45,623 nucleotides of DNA from JANQLU01 sp964434955 (lineage in GTDB: Bacteria > Planctomycetota > Planctomycetia > Pirellulales > Pirellulaceae). The position numbers were made by a program, and so were the translations under genes. Below the pieces are notes generated by a model. It did not search any database. It had not been told where the DNA came from and was given only the letters and a program-made list of their open reading frames with translations. Positions 1 through 7,669 of this stretch are shown here, piece after piece; the stretch's first letter is position 1; each line of letters begins with the position of its first letter. The DNA lies in contig CAYSXI010000018.1 of assembly GCA_964434955.1 (NCBI GenBank), positions 1 through 45,623 on the forward strand, given 5' to 3'.

Positions 1-2
1 CG

Positions 3-296
3 ATCTGGAAGAGCGAAGGTTATTCCGGTTACGACATTCGCACGGTAACCTTGCGCGAACCAATCGCCGCCACGGGAGACGGAAAGACTTTTCGATCGCA
101 GAAGACACACCCGGTCGTCGAAGCCATCAAGATCAAAGGCAGGTACGGCGTTGTGTTCTCGCCTTACGATTTGAGTTGCGCAATGGAAAATGCCTCGGGT
201 TCCCAGTGCAAGGGATACAACAAGGACGACGCCGCCCGAATCGCCGTCAACATCATCCTGTACGCACAAATCCAGGTACCGACTGAAAACGAGTAA
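3..296 (+). CDS. DUF4159-domain protein, C-terminal fragment (5' end outside window)
   Basis: The reading frame is open from the first bases of the window and ends at the TAA at 294-296, so only the last ~97 codons are visible. The residues resemble the end of the DUF4159 family (common in planctomycetes, function not established): a Trp-Lys-rich start, the GYSGYDIRTVTLREP stretch, then the VVFSPYDLSCAMENA block typical of these proteins, then an Asn/Ile-rich helix and a charged end. DUF4159 proteins are usually exported or membrane-anchored, but that part is not visible here. The last 122 bp of the gene plus its 3' flank are duplicated at 484-682. The family call rests on memory of the family pattern. 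Confidence 0.6.
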   Translation: MWKSEGYSGYDIRTVTLREPIAATGDGKTFRSQKTHPVVEAIKIKGRYGVVFSPYDLSCAMENASGSQCKGYNKDDAARIAVNIILYAQIQVPTENE

Positions 297-373
297 CGCC
301 CGGGGAATAAAACGGTTCCCCAACATTCTCCAACGGGGACAGTATTCACTCGCTGGCGCTTCGTGCTTGTATG
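175..373 (+). repeat. 199-bp direct repeat, copy A (3' end of DUF4159 gene plus flank)
   Basis: This segment recurs at 484-682 with a constant offset of 309 bp and five differences by eye. It covers the final ~40 codons and stop of the DUF4159 gene, a short intergenic stretch and the first REP core. In this copy the coding part is the real gene end. Confidence 0.9.
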
Positions 374-857
374 GGGACAGTATTCACTCGCTGGCGATTC
401 GTTCTCGTAGTGCGTTGCGCAATGGAAATGCCTCAAGGTCACCGGGCAAGGAACCACTCGCTCGCGCTTCGTGCTGGTATGAGGTTGCGCGATGGAAAAT
501 GCCTCGGGTTCCCAGTGCAAAGGATACAACAAGGACGACGCCGCCCGAATCGCCGTCAACATCATCCTGTACGCGCAAATCCAGGTACCGACAGAAAACG
601 AGTAACGCCCGAGGAATAAAACGGTTCCCCAACATTCTCCAACGGGGACAGTATTCACTCGCTGGCGCTTCGTGCTTGTATGATGTTGCGCAATGGAAAT
701 GCCTCAAGGTCACGGGGCAAGGAACCACTCGCTCGCGCTTCGTGCTGGTATGGGGACGGTATTCACTCGCTGGCGATTCGTTCTCGTATGAGGTTGCGCA
801 ATGGAAATGCCTCGGGGCACCAGGCAAGGAACCACTCGCTCGCGCTTCGTGCTTGTA
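347..857 (+). repeat. REP-like repeat array (seven 25-bp cores)
   Basis: Seven copies of a 25-bp core beginning CACTCGCT and ending GTA lie at 347-371, 385-409, 455-479, 656-680, 726-750, 764-788 and 833-857, all in the same orientation. Two sub-types alternate: CGCTTCGTGCTTGTA/CGCTTCGTGCTGGTA and CGATTCGTTCTCGTA. Between some cores a longer spacer unit recurs at about 413, 685 and 793; it begins GTTGCGCAATGGAAATGCC and ends in CAAGGAAC. The array ends 3 bp before the stop codon of the RAYT transposase, and inverted copies of the core lie on that gene's other side. This is the layout expected for REP elements mobilised by a RAYT. Confidence 0.85.
484..682 (+). repeat. 199-bp direct repeat, copy B (orphan copy of the DUF4159 gene 3' end)
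   Basis: This is copy B of the 175-373 segment. It begins at GTTGCGC inside a REP spacer and ends with a REP core, so it carries the last ~40 codons and stop of the upstream gene but no start and no promoter. The four differences inside the coding part (positions 491, 522, 583 and 592) are all synonymous in the gene's frame; the fifth (around 612) lies after the stop. It is probably a pseudogene-like 3' fragment. Confidence 0.85.
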
Positions 858-860
858 TTT

Positions 861-1379
861 CTACTTCCCAAACTTTCTCCCGAACTCAACGATCTTTCGG
901 TCTTGCGAGTCGATGGTGTATTCGACCGCTATTTGAAGATCCGTTTCGCGATTGATCCAGCGGCAGCTTGCACCCTGCGTCCAAAATCGTGTCCGATAAA
1001 TGTGAACCGTTTTAAGCTCTCTCGTCCCCCAGGCCTTTAGCTGAGAAACGACATTCTTGGGATCAACTCCATCTGCCGATACCACAACATGGACATGATT
1101 GGACCGCACATTTTGCGCATGGAGCTCCCAATCTCGGATGCTGCAATGACCCTGTATAGATTTGGCAATTAATTCACGGTCATCGTCGGTCAAAATAAAT
1201 GGTGACTCCTTCAATGCTGCCGTTGCCGATTCGTGGCGAGCATCGTTTGCGGTTTGCCCATCAAATGCACCCTTTCGATTCCACCCGCGAATATCGCCAG
1301 GCAACCAAGTACCATAGGTTGTCCAAGTCAGGAAATAAGCGAGTGGCTCACCAACATTGAAGCCATTGCCTGTTGCCAT
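861..1379 (-). CDS. RAYT / REP-associated tyrosine transposase (IS200-like, Y1_Tnp)
   Basis: A 172-residue protein of the Y1 single-strand transposase superfamily. The N-terminus has the RAYT pattern (LAYFLTWTTYGTWLPGD, residues 13-29). The HUH metal-binding motif is seen as HVH at 95-97 within NHVHVVV, and the catalytic tyrosine is probably Tyr154 in AVEYTID. Enzymes of this family cut and join single-stranded REP hairpins. The gene lies between REP cores in opposite orientations: its stop is 3 bp from the last core of the left array and its start codon lies inside the first 99-bp repeat unit on the right. All expected motifs are present, so it appears intact. Being a domesticated RAYT rather than an insertion sequence with its own ends is inferred from this setting. 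Confidence 0.88.
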   Translation of the reverse strand: MATGNGFNVGEPLAYFLTWTTYGTWLPGDIRGWNRKGAFDGQTANDARHESATAALKESPFILTDDDRELIAKSIQGHCSIRDWELHAQNVRSNHVHVVVSADGVDPKNVVSQLKAWGTRELKTVHIYRTRFWTQGASCRWINRETDLQIAVEYTIDSQDRKIVEFGRKFGK

Positions 1380-1550
1380 ATAACAACTCCGAAACCAAGC
1401 TCAGAAGATTACCCAATAATACAAGCACGAAGCGCAAGCGAGTGGTTTCCAAGCATTGAAGCCGTTGCCTGTTGCCCTATAACAACCCCGAAACCAAGCT
1501 CAGCAGAATACCCAATAATACAAGCACGAAGCGCAAGCGAGTGGTTTCAA
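1339..1550 (-). repeat. 99-bp tandem repeats with inverted REP cores, overlapping the RAYT start
   Basis: Two complete 99-bp units (1339-1437 and 1438-1536) and the beginning of a third (from 1537) start GCGAGTGG and contain the inverted REP core (TACAAGCACGAAGCGCAAGCGAGTG read on the plus strand at 1420-1444 and 1519-1543). The first unit includes the RAYT start codon at 1377-1379, so the repeat unit contains a copy of the transposase 5' end. From 1551 to 1725 I see no further gene. Confidence 0.85.
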
Positions 1551-1725
1551 TCACCAAGGGTCCCCATCGGGAAGACAAAGGCCTCGAAACTCGATTGCTC
1601 CATTGCCTTTCTCCGCCGCCTGTCCTGCCATCTGATACAATTCCCGGAAAACGGCGAGATTTTCTCTAACAATCTCGCGTCGTGCACGTCTCTGCTTATA
1701 AGACGTCGATTTACCGGGAAAAAGG

Positions 1726-2265
1726 ATGAATTCCGAGCATCAGGCTGAACGCGATTGCTGGATCACGAACGCGCTTTCGGAATACGAAAGTAGCCTCGTT
1801 CGTTACGTCCTGAGCCTGGTGGGTGACATCAACATCGCCCGGGAAATCGTCCAGGAAGCTTTCTTGCGGCTTTGCTCTCAACCACAGGACGAAGTCGCTT
1901 CGCATTTGAAGAGCTGGTTGTTTCGCGTCAGTCGAAACGCGGCCATTGATTATTTGCGAAAGGAAAAAAGGATGCAGAGCACCGAGACCGCTGCGATTGA
2001 TCAATGGGCGTCCACCATGGACGAAGACTCAGTGGATCGCAGGGAACAAGCACAATCGCTGGCGAAACAGGTTTCGCAACTGCCCGCCAACCAACAGGAA
2101 GTCCTCCGGTTGCGGTTTGAAAACCAGCTGAGCTATCAGCAAATCGCCGAAGTGACCGGCCACACAAAAACCAATGTTGGATTCATGCTGCATACGGCGA
2201 TCAAGCGCTTGCGCAAGTCGCTCCTCCCTGAAATATCCAATCAAGGCCTGCAGGGGTCCTCGTGA
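1726..2265 (+). CDS. ECF-type RNA polymerase sigma factor (sigma-70 family)
   Basis: A 179-residue sigma factor with only regions 2 and 4. Region 2 covers about residues 18-85, including DINIAREIVQEAFLRL and the region 2.3/2.4 helix WLFRVSRNAAIDYLRKEKR. Region 4 covers about residues 115-165, with the helix-turn-helix LSYQQIAEVTGHTKTNVG. Such factors direct RNA polymerase to stress or envelope genes and are held by an anti-sigma factor. The ATG at 1726 has GGGAAAAAGG just before it. The next gene starts 72 bp downstream, has an anti-sigma-like N-terminus and is the probable partner. Its regulon is not visible. There are no long C-terminal extensions of the kind seen in some planctomycete ECF groups. 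Confidence 0.92.
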   Translation: MNSEHQAERDCWITNALSEYESSLVRYVLSLVGDINIAREIVQEAFLRLCSQPQDEVASHLKSWLFRVSRNAAIDYLRKEKRMQSTETAAIDQWASTMDEDSVDRREQAQSLAKQVSQLPANQQEVLRLRFENQLSYQQIAEVTGHTKTNVGFMLHTAIKRLRKSLLPEISNQGLQGSS

Positions 2266-2337
2266 CACCCGAGTGCAAACCAAAAACTTACGAACACTTC
2301 CGACCGATTCGACGGTTGATTTTCGACGAGAATAATC

Positions 2338-5300
2338 ATGAACGAAAAACGACACGACTTGATGGACGATCCGCGACTGACGGCCTGGGTGATTGGCGAA
2401 CTGGATCCGAACGAAGCAGCAGAGATCGCGGCCGCAGTTGAAGCCTCGCCGGAACTTCAGAAAGAGGTCGAACAGATTCGCGCTGTTTGCGACCAGCTAA
2501 CCGAAAAGTTCAGTGCAGCAGCCATGACCAATGAATCGGATGAGGCCAAGTTGACTTCGGAGCAAAAACAAGAGATCGCTTCGACGATTGCGGAAAGCAC
2601 ATCAGAGAGCGCAGCGGCCAACGCTGAAGAGACCGCCAACGAGACAACCAGCGAGAATGCGGGCGAGAAAGTCGAATTGAAAAAGGAAGACGCGACCGAA
2701 GGAAGCACCTCGTGGAAACCGGCCGGCACTGGCAAGAACAAAAAAGCAAAAAGACCCCAAAACGGCACTTGGTGGAGAGTCAGTCCCTTTGCTGCCGCCG
2801 CTTGCATGCTTGTCCTCGCGGGCACGATTGTATTGATCCTCCTCAATCCCGGTTTGTGGAACCCGCAAATGGTCGCCAAAAACGAGGCGCTCAAGAGCGA
2901 CATGGATGAGGCGGCCCTCGTGCAACCTTCTGCCGAAAAATCAGAACCGGAAGACTGGTATGACGGTCAACCAAGTGGTGGCGCCGGCTCGGCAATTGGG
3001 GGCGATTTCTCGCCACGCCCATCGGCAATCGTTGGACGAAGTCCAGATCCGACCAATGTGAATCCTGCTTTGGTAATGGATAGCTTATCTCTTTTGGACC
3101 GAGAATCCGACCAGTGGCTTGCGACCGAACAGCAGGCTCGGGCGTTGTCGATTTCGGAACTGAATGCGAGTCTTCCGAGTTCACATACAGAGTTCGGTGA
3201 AAAGCAAAACGCCGGCAATTTCTTTTTGGAGAACGTCGACAAACTCGTCGGCAATTCAATCGACCCGAATCTCCAAGGCCAGGAGCTGGCCAAGGAGGTA
3301 GATTTCTACGAAGGCAAGCTCGACAAAACCCATGCTTTCTTTTCAATGCTCGAATCGGATTCGCTTCCCGCAACTCAACGCGCCGAACTCCGCAGGGACG
3401 ACGTCGTTGCTGAATTCAAAAACGCCAAGAAAGTCGTCGAGCTGCAATTTGGCTACCTGGAACTTTTGAAGTCCAAGTCCACTGCGGAGCGTGAGGGAAG
3501 GGGTTTCCCGGAAGAGAAGCAAAAAGAACTGGAGACGCTTCACAAACAAATCAACGACCTGACGGCAAAAATCAAAAAAGGTCGCCGCGGCAAATCCTGG
3601 AAGCGGGTTCGCGCCATTCCCAACACCTCGCGTCTGATGATTGGCGACAAAGACGAGCTCAATCTTTCCGGCATGCAAGTCAACGTTCAAATCGACGGAT
3701 TCCGTGCCCGCGTCGTTATCGATTACTTTTACTACAACGATCGCGAACGACAGCTGGAAGGTTCTTTCAAGTTACGTCTTCCTAATGAAGCATCCCCCTA
3801 TTACTTTGCGTTCGGTGAAAGCCGGTTTGATTTCGCTCCACCGGCGGCACCCAAAGGCCCGATCGTCGACCCCGAGAAAAGCGAAACCCTTCCCGACCTG
3901 GACCGGGAATTTATTCGCATGGGCGAACGTGACCGATTCGTTAGCCTCGATCCGGCGAGCATTCGCGACTTGCGAAAAGACGCCTGGAACAAAGTCAAAG
4001 AAGCCAAGATGGTTCCGCGTGAAAAAGCGGCGTTCGCCTACCAGCAAACCACCAAACGGCGGATCGATCCGGCACTGGTTGAATGGGCCGGCGCCGGTGT
4101 ATTCAACGCCAAAGTGTTTCCACTTTCGCCTCGCAAGCTGCATCGAATCGTTGTTGGATACGACGTCAACTTGACGCAAACCGATGAACAGTGGATGTAC
4201 CAACTGTCGCTTCCCGAGCATCCGGGCGACTGCCTTGTCGACGTCCGCGTTTCTTCGACGGATCAAGTCGAAGTGAAACCGGCGGTTGAAATGGACCGAT
4301 TTGACGGCTCAATCAATTTTCGGCTCGACAATCCCAAAGAAAAGTCATTCGCGATTCGCGTGCCCGCCCAGGAAGGAATCGTTCTACGAAGTCATCGTGA
4401 GGATGAGGTGCCTTATTTTGCGACTCGAGCACGCCTGCCCTTGGACAGCAAGGCCAGCAATGCTTCGAGCCATGCCGTATTCCTGGTCGACACTTCGTTA
4501 AGTTCGAATCCGGAGAAATTCAATCTCTGGTTGCAGATGTTGACCCGGTTATTGAAAGACAACCGGGATGCCATCGAGCGGTTCAACGTGATCTTTTTCA
4601 ACGTCGAAGCTTACTGGTGGCAGCAAGAGTATGCCGAAAATACCGAGCAAAGTGTTGATCGCTTGATGAAGTATTGCAATCAGTTGACATTGGAAGGTGC
4701 GACCGATTTGTACTCGGCGATTCGCCTCACGACGACCACTTCTTGGATCGGTGACCAGCGAAACGCGAAGCCCGACATCTTTCTATTGAGCGACGGCGCC
4801 GCCACATGGGGCGAGACGAATCTCCAATTGATTGGTCGCCAGCTGAGCTCAAATCGAATTGGCAAAATGTTTGCGTACCAAGCCGGCATGACAGGCACTT
4901 CGATTCGCTCCCTTCAGTTTTTGACTTCCAAAACAGGCGGCGCGGTATTCTCAGTCGCCGGTGAGGACGAAGCAAAAACGGCAGCCCGGGCACATCGCAA
5001 ACAGCCTTGGCGTTTGACGGAAGTCCGAGCCGAAGGCACCCGTGATCTTTTAACCGGCGGGCGTGTCCAGTGGGTTTATCCGGACCAATCGATTTTGATC
5101 GTTGGGCGGGGATCACCAATAGACAAAGTTGAATTGCTTTTGGAACAAGGCGAAAAGAAGCAAACCGTTTCAATCGATGTCGAGCAGGAGATCGAAACAG
5201 AACTGGCGTTTCGAGCCTATGGCCAGGTCGCCGTCGGACAACTGGAAAATCTGGGGGATCGTGTCAACAAGATTTCGACCGCCTATGCCCGGCATTTTCG

Positions 5301-6468
5301 CGTGACCGGCCAGACCTGTTCTCTCCTGATGCTGGACTCGGAAGAAGACTATCAGCGTTTCGATATCAAACCGGAAGATGACGAGTTTGTGGTCTCCGCA
5401 AAAACTTGTCGCAAGATTGTTACCGAAGAAATCGCGCGCAATCACGAAGCCCTGGCCGACCCCAAAACAATGTTGAAGTTGTGGCTCCAAAAACTTGAGT
5501 CAGCCCCGCAAATCAACTTCAAAATCCCGACGGCTTTGGAGTTGGCACTCGACAAGGTTCGAGTTCCAATTGTTGCGGGCAAGCTGGAGTGTAAAGCTCG
5601 ATCGGAAAATGACTTGGAAGCTTCTTACTACCAGTCGCTTTCCGACGGCAAGTTGAAATACGACCAAATCGTGGAAGAAGCCAAGCGACGGAGACGAAAG
5701 TATTCGGATGACGACGCGATCAAGGCACTTTCGAGCTTGATTGAAAACAACCCGGGTGACTTGCAACTGATTCGCGACGTTGCATTCATCGCAATGGAAT
5801 TCAATCAACCCGAACATGCTTATCCGTTGTTGAAGAAAGTTGCGATGGCTCGCCCTTACAACGCGGTGGTGTATACCGCTTTAGCTCAATGCCTCATCGA
5901 CATGGGCAATGTCGACTTGGCAATGGTCTTCTATGAAATCGCGGTTACCGGCACATTTCAGAAAGCCGATTTCCGTAAGATTGCTACAACCGAGTACGTG
6001 TCATTGTTGACCCAAGTCGAACGCGGCGAACACCAATCGGCTTTGAAAGCTTACGCAAAAAGCCGCCTCAAATCGTTGATCGGCTCGGCACCTTTCGAGT
6101 CAGCAGACTTGGTCGTCACGATGATGTGGAACACCGACCGATCCGATGTTGATCTTCACGTGGTCGATTCTGCGGGCGAAGAATGTTTCTACGAACATCC
6201 CAAGACAAGAATGGGCGGACGAATATCGGCCGATATCACCGATGGCTATGGCCCGGAAATGTTCTGGCTTCCAAAGGCTCGCTCCGGCCGCTACCAGGTC
6301 AAAGTCAACTACTACGGAAGTGACAACTTGCGATCCGGAATGCGAAGCAAGATCTACATCAACATTTATCGCAATTTTGGAAAGCCCAATCAAACGGTGG
6401 TTCGGAAAACGATTTCACTTGGCAAGACCAAAGAGATGCGAACCGTGAGTGAATTCACGATCAAGTAA
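2338..6468 (+). CDS. Giant membrane anti-sigma-like protein with VIT, VWA, TPR and DUF2135 domains
   Basis: A 1376-residue protein. Residues ~10-55 (LTAWVIGELDPNEAAEI and following) resemble the short cytosolic N-terminus of anti-sigma factors. A Glu/Ser/Thr-rich linker leads to a membrane helix at ~149-169. A long outside part follows: a coiled-coil stretch (~320-420), a VIT domain (~440-620), a VWA domain (~710-900) with the metal-site motif DTSLS in FLVDTSLSS, TPR-like helices (~1140-1230), and a C-terminal DUF2135 domain (~1260-1370, VDLHVVDSAGEECFYEHP). The predicted topology is an inside N-terminus that binds the sigma factor at 1726 and a large outer-face sensor that senses a protein or mechanical cue. 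That role is inference; the domain order is read from the sequence. The neighbour on the right is convergent. Confidence 0.8.
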   Translation: MNEKRHDLMDDPRLTAWVIGELDPNEAAEIAAAVEASPELQKEVEQIRAVCDQLTEKFSAAAMTNESDEAKLTSEQKQEIASTIAESTSESAAANAEETANETTSENAGEKVELKKEDATEGSTSWKPAGTGKNKKAKRPQNGTWWRVSPFAAAACMLVLAGTIVLILLNPGLWNPQMVAKNEALKSDMDEAALVQPSAEKSEPEDWYDGQPSGGAGSAIGGDFSPRPSAIVGRSPDPTNVNPALVMDSLSLLDRESDQWLATEQQARALSISELNASLPSSHTEFGEKQNAGNFFLENVDKLVGNSIDPNLQGQELAKEVDFYEGKLDKTHAFFSMLESDSLPATQRAELRRDDVVAEFKNAKKVVELQFGYLELLKSKSTAEREGRGFPEEKQKELETLHKQINDLTAKIKKGRRGKSWKRVRAIPNTSRLMIGDKDELNLSGMQVNVQIDGFRARVVIDYFYYNDRERQLEGSFKLRLPNEASPYYFAFGESRFDFAPPAAPKGPIVDPEKSETLPDLDREFIRMGERDRFVSLDPASIRDLRKDAWNKVKEAKMVPREKAAFAYQQTTKRRIDPALVEWAGAGVFNAKVFPLSPRKLHRIVVGYDVNLTQTDEQWMYQLSLPEHPGDCLVDVRVSSTDQVEVKPAVEMDRFDGSINFRLDNPKEKSFAIRVPAQEGIVLRSHREDEVPYFATRARLPLDSKASNASSHAVFLVDTSLSSNPEKFNLWLQMLTRLLKDNRDAIERFNVIFFNVEAYWWQQEYAENTEQSVDRLMKYCNQLTLEGATDLYSAIRLTTTTSWIGDQRNAKPDIFLLSDGAATWGETNLQLIGRQLSSNRIGKMFAYQAGMTGTSIRSLQFLTSKTGGAVFSVAGEDEAKTAARAHRKQPWRLTEVRAEGTRDLLTGGRVQWVYPDQSILIVGRGSPIDKVELLLEQGEKKQTVSIDVEQEIETELAFRAYGQVAVGQLENLGDRVNKISTAYARHFRVTGQTCSLLMLDSEEDYQRFDIKPEDDEFVVSAKTCRKIVTEEIARNHEALADPKTMLKLWLQKLESAPQINFKIPTALELALDKVRVPIVAGKLECKARSENDLEASYYQSLSDGKLKYDQIVEEAKRRRRKYSDDDAIKALSSLIENNPGDLQLIRDVAFIAMEFNQPEHAYPLLKKVAMARPYNAVVYTALAQCLIDMGNVDLAMVFYEIAVTGTFQKADFRKIATTEYVSLLTQVERGEHQSALKAYAKSRLKSLIGSAPFESADLVVTMMWNTDRSDVDLHVVDSAGEECFYEHPKTRMGGRISADITDGYGPEMFWLPKARSGRYQVKVNYYGSDNLRSGMRSKIYINIYRNFGKPNQTVVRKTISLGKTKEMRTVSEFTIK

Positions 6469-6509
6469 GCAATTGGTCCGGAAAACGCCGGCAGGAAACA
6501 AGCTCCGTG

Positions 6510-6544
6510 ATCGCGGCAATCAACACGAAGTTGATTGTCGCGAT
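6510..6544. terminator. Long hairpin between convergent genes, probable bidirectional terminator
   Basis: A 14-15-bp stem (TCGCGGCAATCAAC at 6511-6524 with its complement at 6530-6543, one G-U pair on the plus strand) closes a 5-nt loop. It sits between the convergent ends of the VIT/VWA gene (6468) and the glycosyltransferase gene (6591). No strong U-tract follows on either strand. Confidence 0.55.
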
Positions 6545-6590
6545 TTGCTTTGCGCACCAATCTTGGCTGCTTGGATGTACAGCGAGCAAA

Positions 6591-7385
6591 TCAAGCGTTC
6601 TTACCGGTCCACCATTGCTGCAGAACCAGCTGTGGAAATATCCAGGCATCTTTCGCGTAGCGCTTGACCAGGCGTTTTGGTTCGCTGCACATTCGGTGAA
6701 CCCATTCGACGCCGGTGGAACGCATCCATTGCGGCGCTCGCTGTTTCTCTCCGGCAAGGAAGTCGATGGTTGCGCCAACGCATAACGCAACAGGCGCATT
6801 GATCTTTTCGCGATGTCGGTGCACCCAAAGCTCCTGTTTGGGAGCTCCAAGCCCGACCACGAGCAAATCGGGATTCGCCAGCAGGATTCGTCCCAGAATC
6901 ATCTCGTTTTCATCATCGTCGTGTTCAAATCCGAGCGGTGGACTGTAAGCACCTACGACTTCAACATTCGAGTATTGCTCTTCGATCTTCTCAGCCGCCC
7001 GCTTTCCGACTCCCGGTGCCGCCCCCAAAAGGAACACGCGCAAGGGCTTATCGAATTTCTCCGCCAACAGTCGCGGAACGAGATCGGATCCGGGCACGCG
7101 TTCGGGCAAGGCGCGACGCAATAAACGTGAAGCCCAAACGATCGGGTGGCCATCAGCGAGTACAAGATCAGAATCTTTGTAAGCCGATTTGAGTGCTTCG
7201 TTTTCTTGAAGCAGAACTGCGTGGTCCACATTTGGGGTTACGACGTAGTGACAACGCTTCTTGTCTTGATGAAGCTTTCGGTGGGCGTGGATCCAATGCC
7301 GAATGGTGTCGACGGCATCGGACATGCGAATGGCGTCGATTTCGACGCCGAACAGAGACTGGCGTTTGAACGAAGGTAGTGTCAT
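6591..7385 (-). CDS. WecG/TagA/CpsF family glycosyltransferase (UDP-N-acetyl-D-mannosaminyltransferase-like)
   Basis: Glycosyltransferase family 26. From the ATG at 7385 the protein has 264 residues, close to the family's usual 240-260. Visible family motifs are YVVTPNVDH (~47-55), DLVLADGHPIVWASRLL (~73-89), ERVPGSDL (~95-102), and the C-terminal region PQWMRSTGVEWVHRMCSEP that carries the membrane-associating tail. These enzymes add N-acetylmannosamine or a related sugar to an undecaprenyl-diphosphate-linked sugar at the inner face of the membrane, for exopolysaccharide or teichoic-type polymers. An upstream in-frame start at 7475 exists, but the intervening 30 residues do not fit the family, so I chose 7385. 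It is divergent from the deacetylase/GT4 genes, which probably serve the same polysaccharide pathway. The exact sugar substrate cannot be told. Confidence 0.85.
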   Translation of the reverse strand: MTLPSFKRQSLFGVEIDAIRMSDAVDTIRHWIHAHRKLHQDKKRCHYVVTPNVDHAVLLQENEALKSAYKDSDLVLADGHPIVWASRLLRRALPERVPGSDLVPRLLAEKFDKPLRVFLLGAAPGVGKRAAEKIEEQYSNVEVVGAYSPPLGFEHDDDENEMILGRILLANPDLLVVGLGAPKQELWVHRHREKINAPVALCVGATIDFLAGEKQRAPQWMRSTGVEWVHRMCSEPKRLVKRYAKDAWIFPQLVLQQWWTGKNA

Positions 7386-7507
7386 TGGTTTCTTGGGACA
7401 GGAGAAACGGGCACGGTATTGAAAAAGTAGCGGACAAAATGACGGCAGGTTTGAAGCTTTTTCCGACTGGATCAAGTTGCTAGTTCGATGGACCGGTTGT
7501 AACGATT

Positions 7508-7519
7508 ATTTGGCCAAAT
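7508..7519. promoter_or_regulatory. 12-bp perfect palindrome in divergent promoter region
   Basis: ATTTGGCCAAAT lies in the 284-bp gap between the divergent wecG-like and deacetylase genes. It could be an operator; a 12-bp palindrome can also occur by chance. Confidence 0.25.
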
Positions 7520-7589
7520 GACCGTTCCGAGCAGTTGGACTGCAGGGTTATCAGCCTGTTTTTCGAGTCGACTGATTTGCGGCTTGAAC

Positions 7590-7608
7590 TTTGGTCAGCG
7601 TGACCAAA
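7590..7608. promoter_or_regulatory. Inverted repeat TTTGGTCA-N3-TGACCAAA, candidate operator
   Basis: Two perfect 8-bp arms with a 3-bp spacer centred about 70 bp before the deacetylase ATG at 7670. Size and symmetry suit a dimeric helix-turn-helix repressor, possibly GntR/FadR-like. No regulator gene of that kind is nearby. Confidence 0.4.
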
Positions 7609-7669
7609 ATTTGAGTGCAATTCGCGCAACTAAGTCTACGCGTTCACTCTTTGCCGCCCCGAATTCGTC

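Noticed and set aside
347..857. CRISPR array
   Set aside because: The repeated cores have uneven spacing, the spacers are themselves repeated, and no cas gene is near.
164..936. Several overlapping open frames on both strands (e.g. 164-658 minus, 384-827 minus, 190-936 plus)
   Set aside because: They are translations of the REP cores and the 199-bp repeat; the same peptide strings repeat and no family pattern is present.
1665..1700. Self-regulated ECF promoter (AAC and CGTC-like elements) before the sigma factor
   Set aside because: The elements are too short and degenerate to separate from chance.
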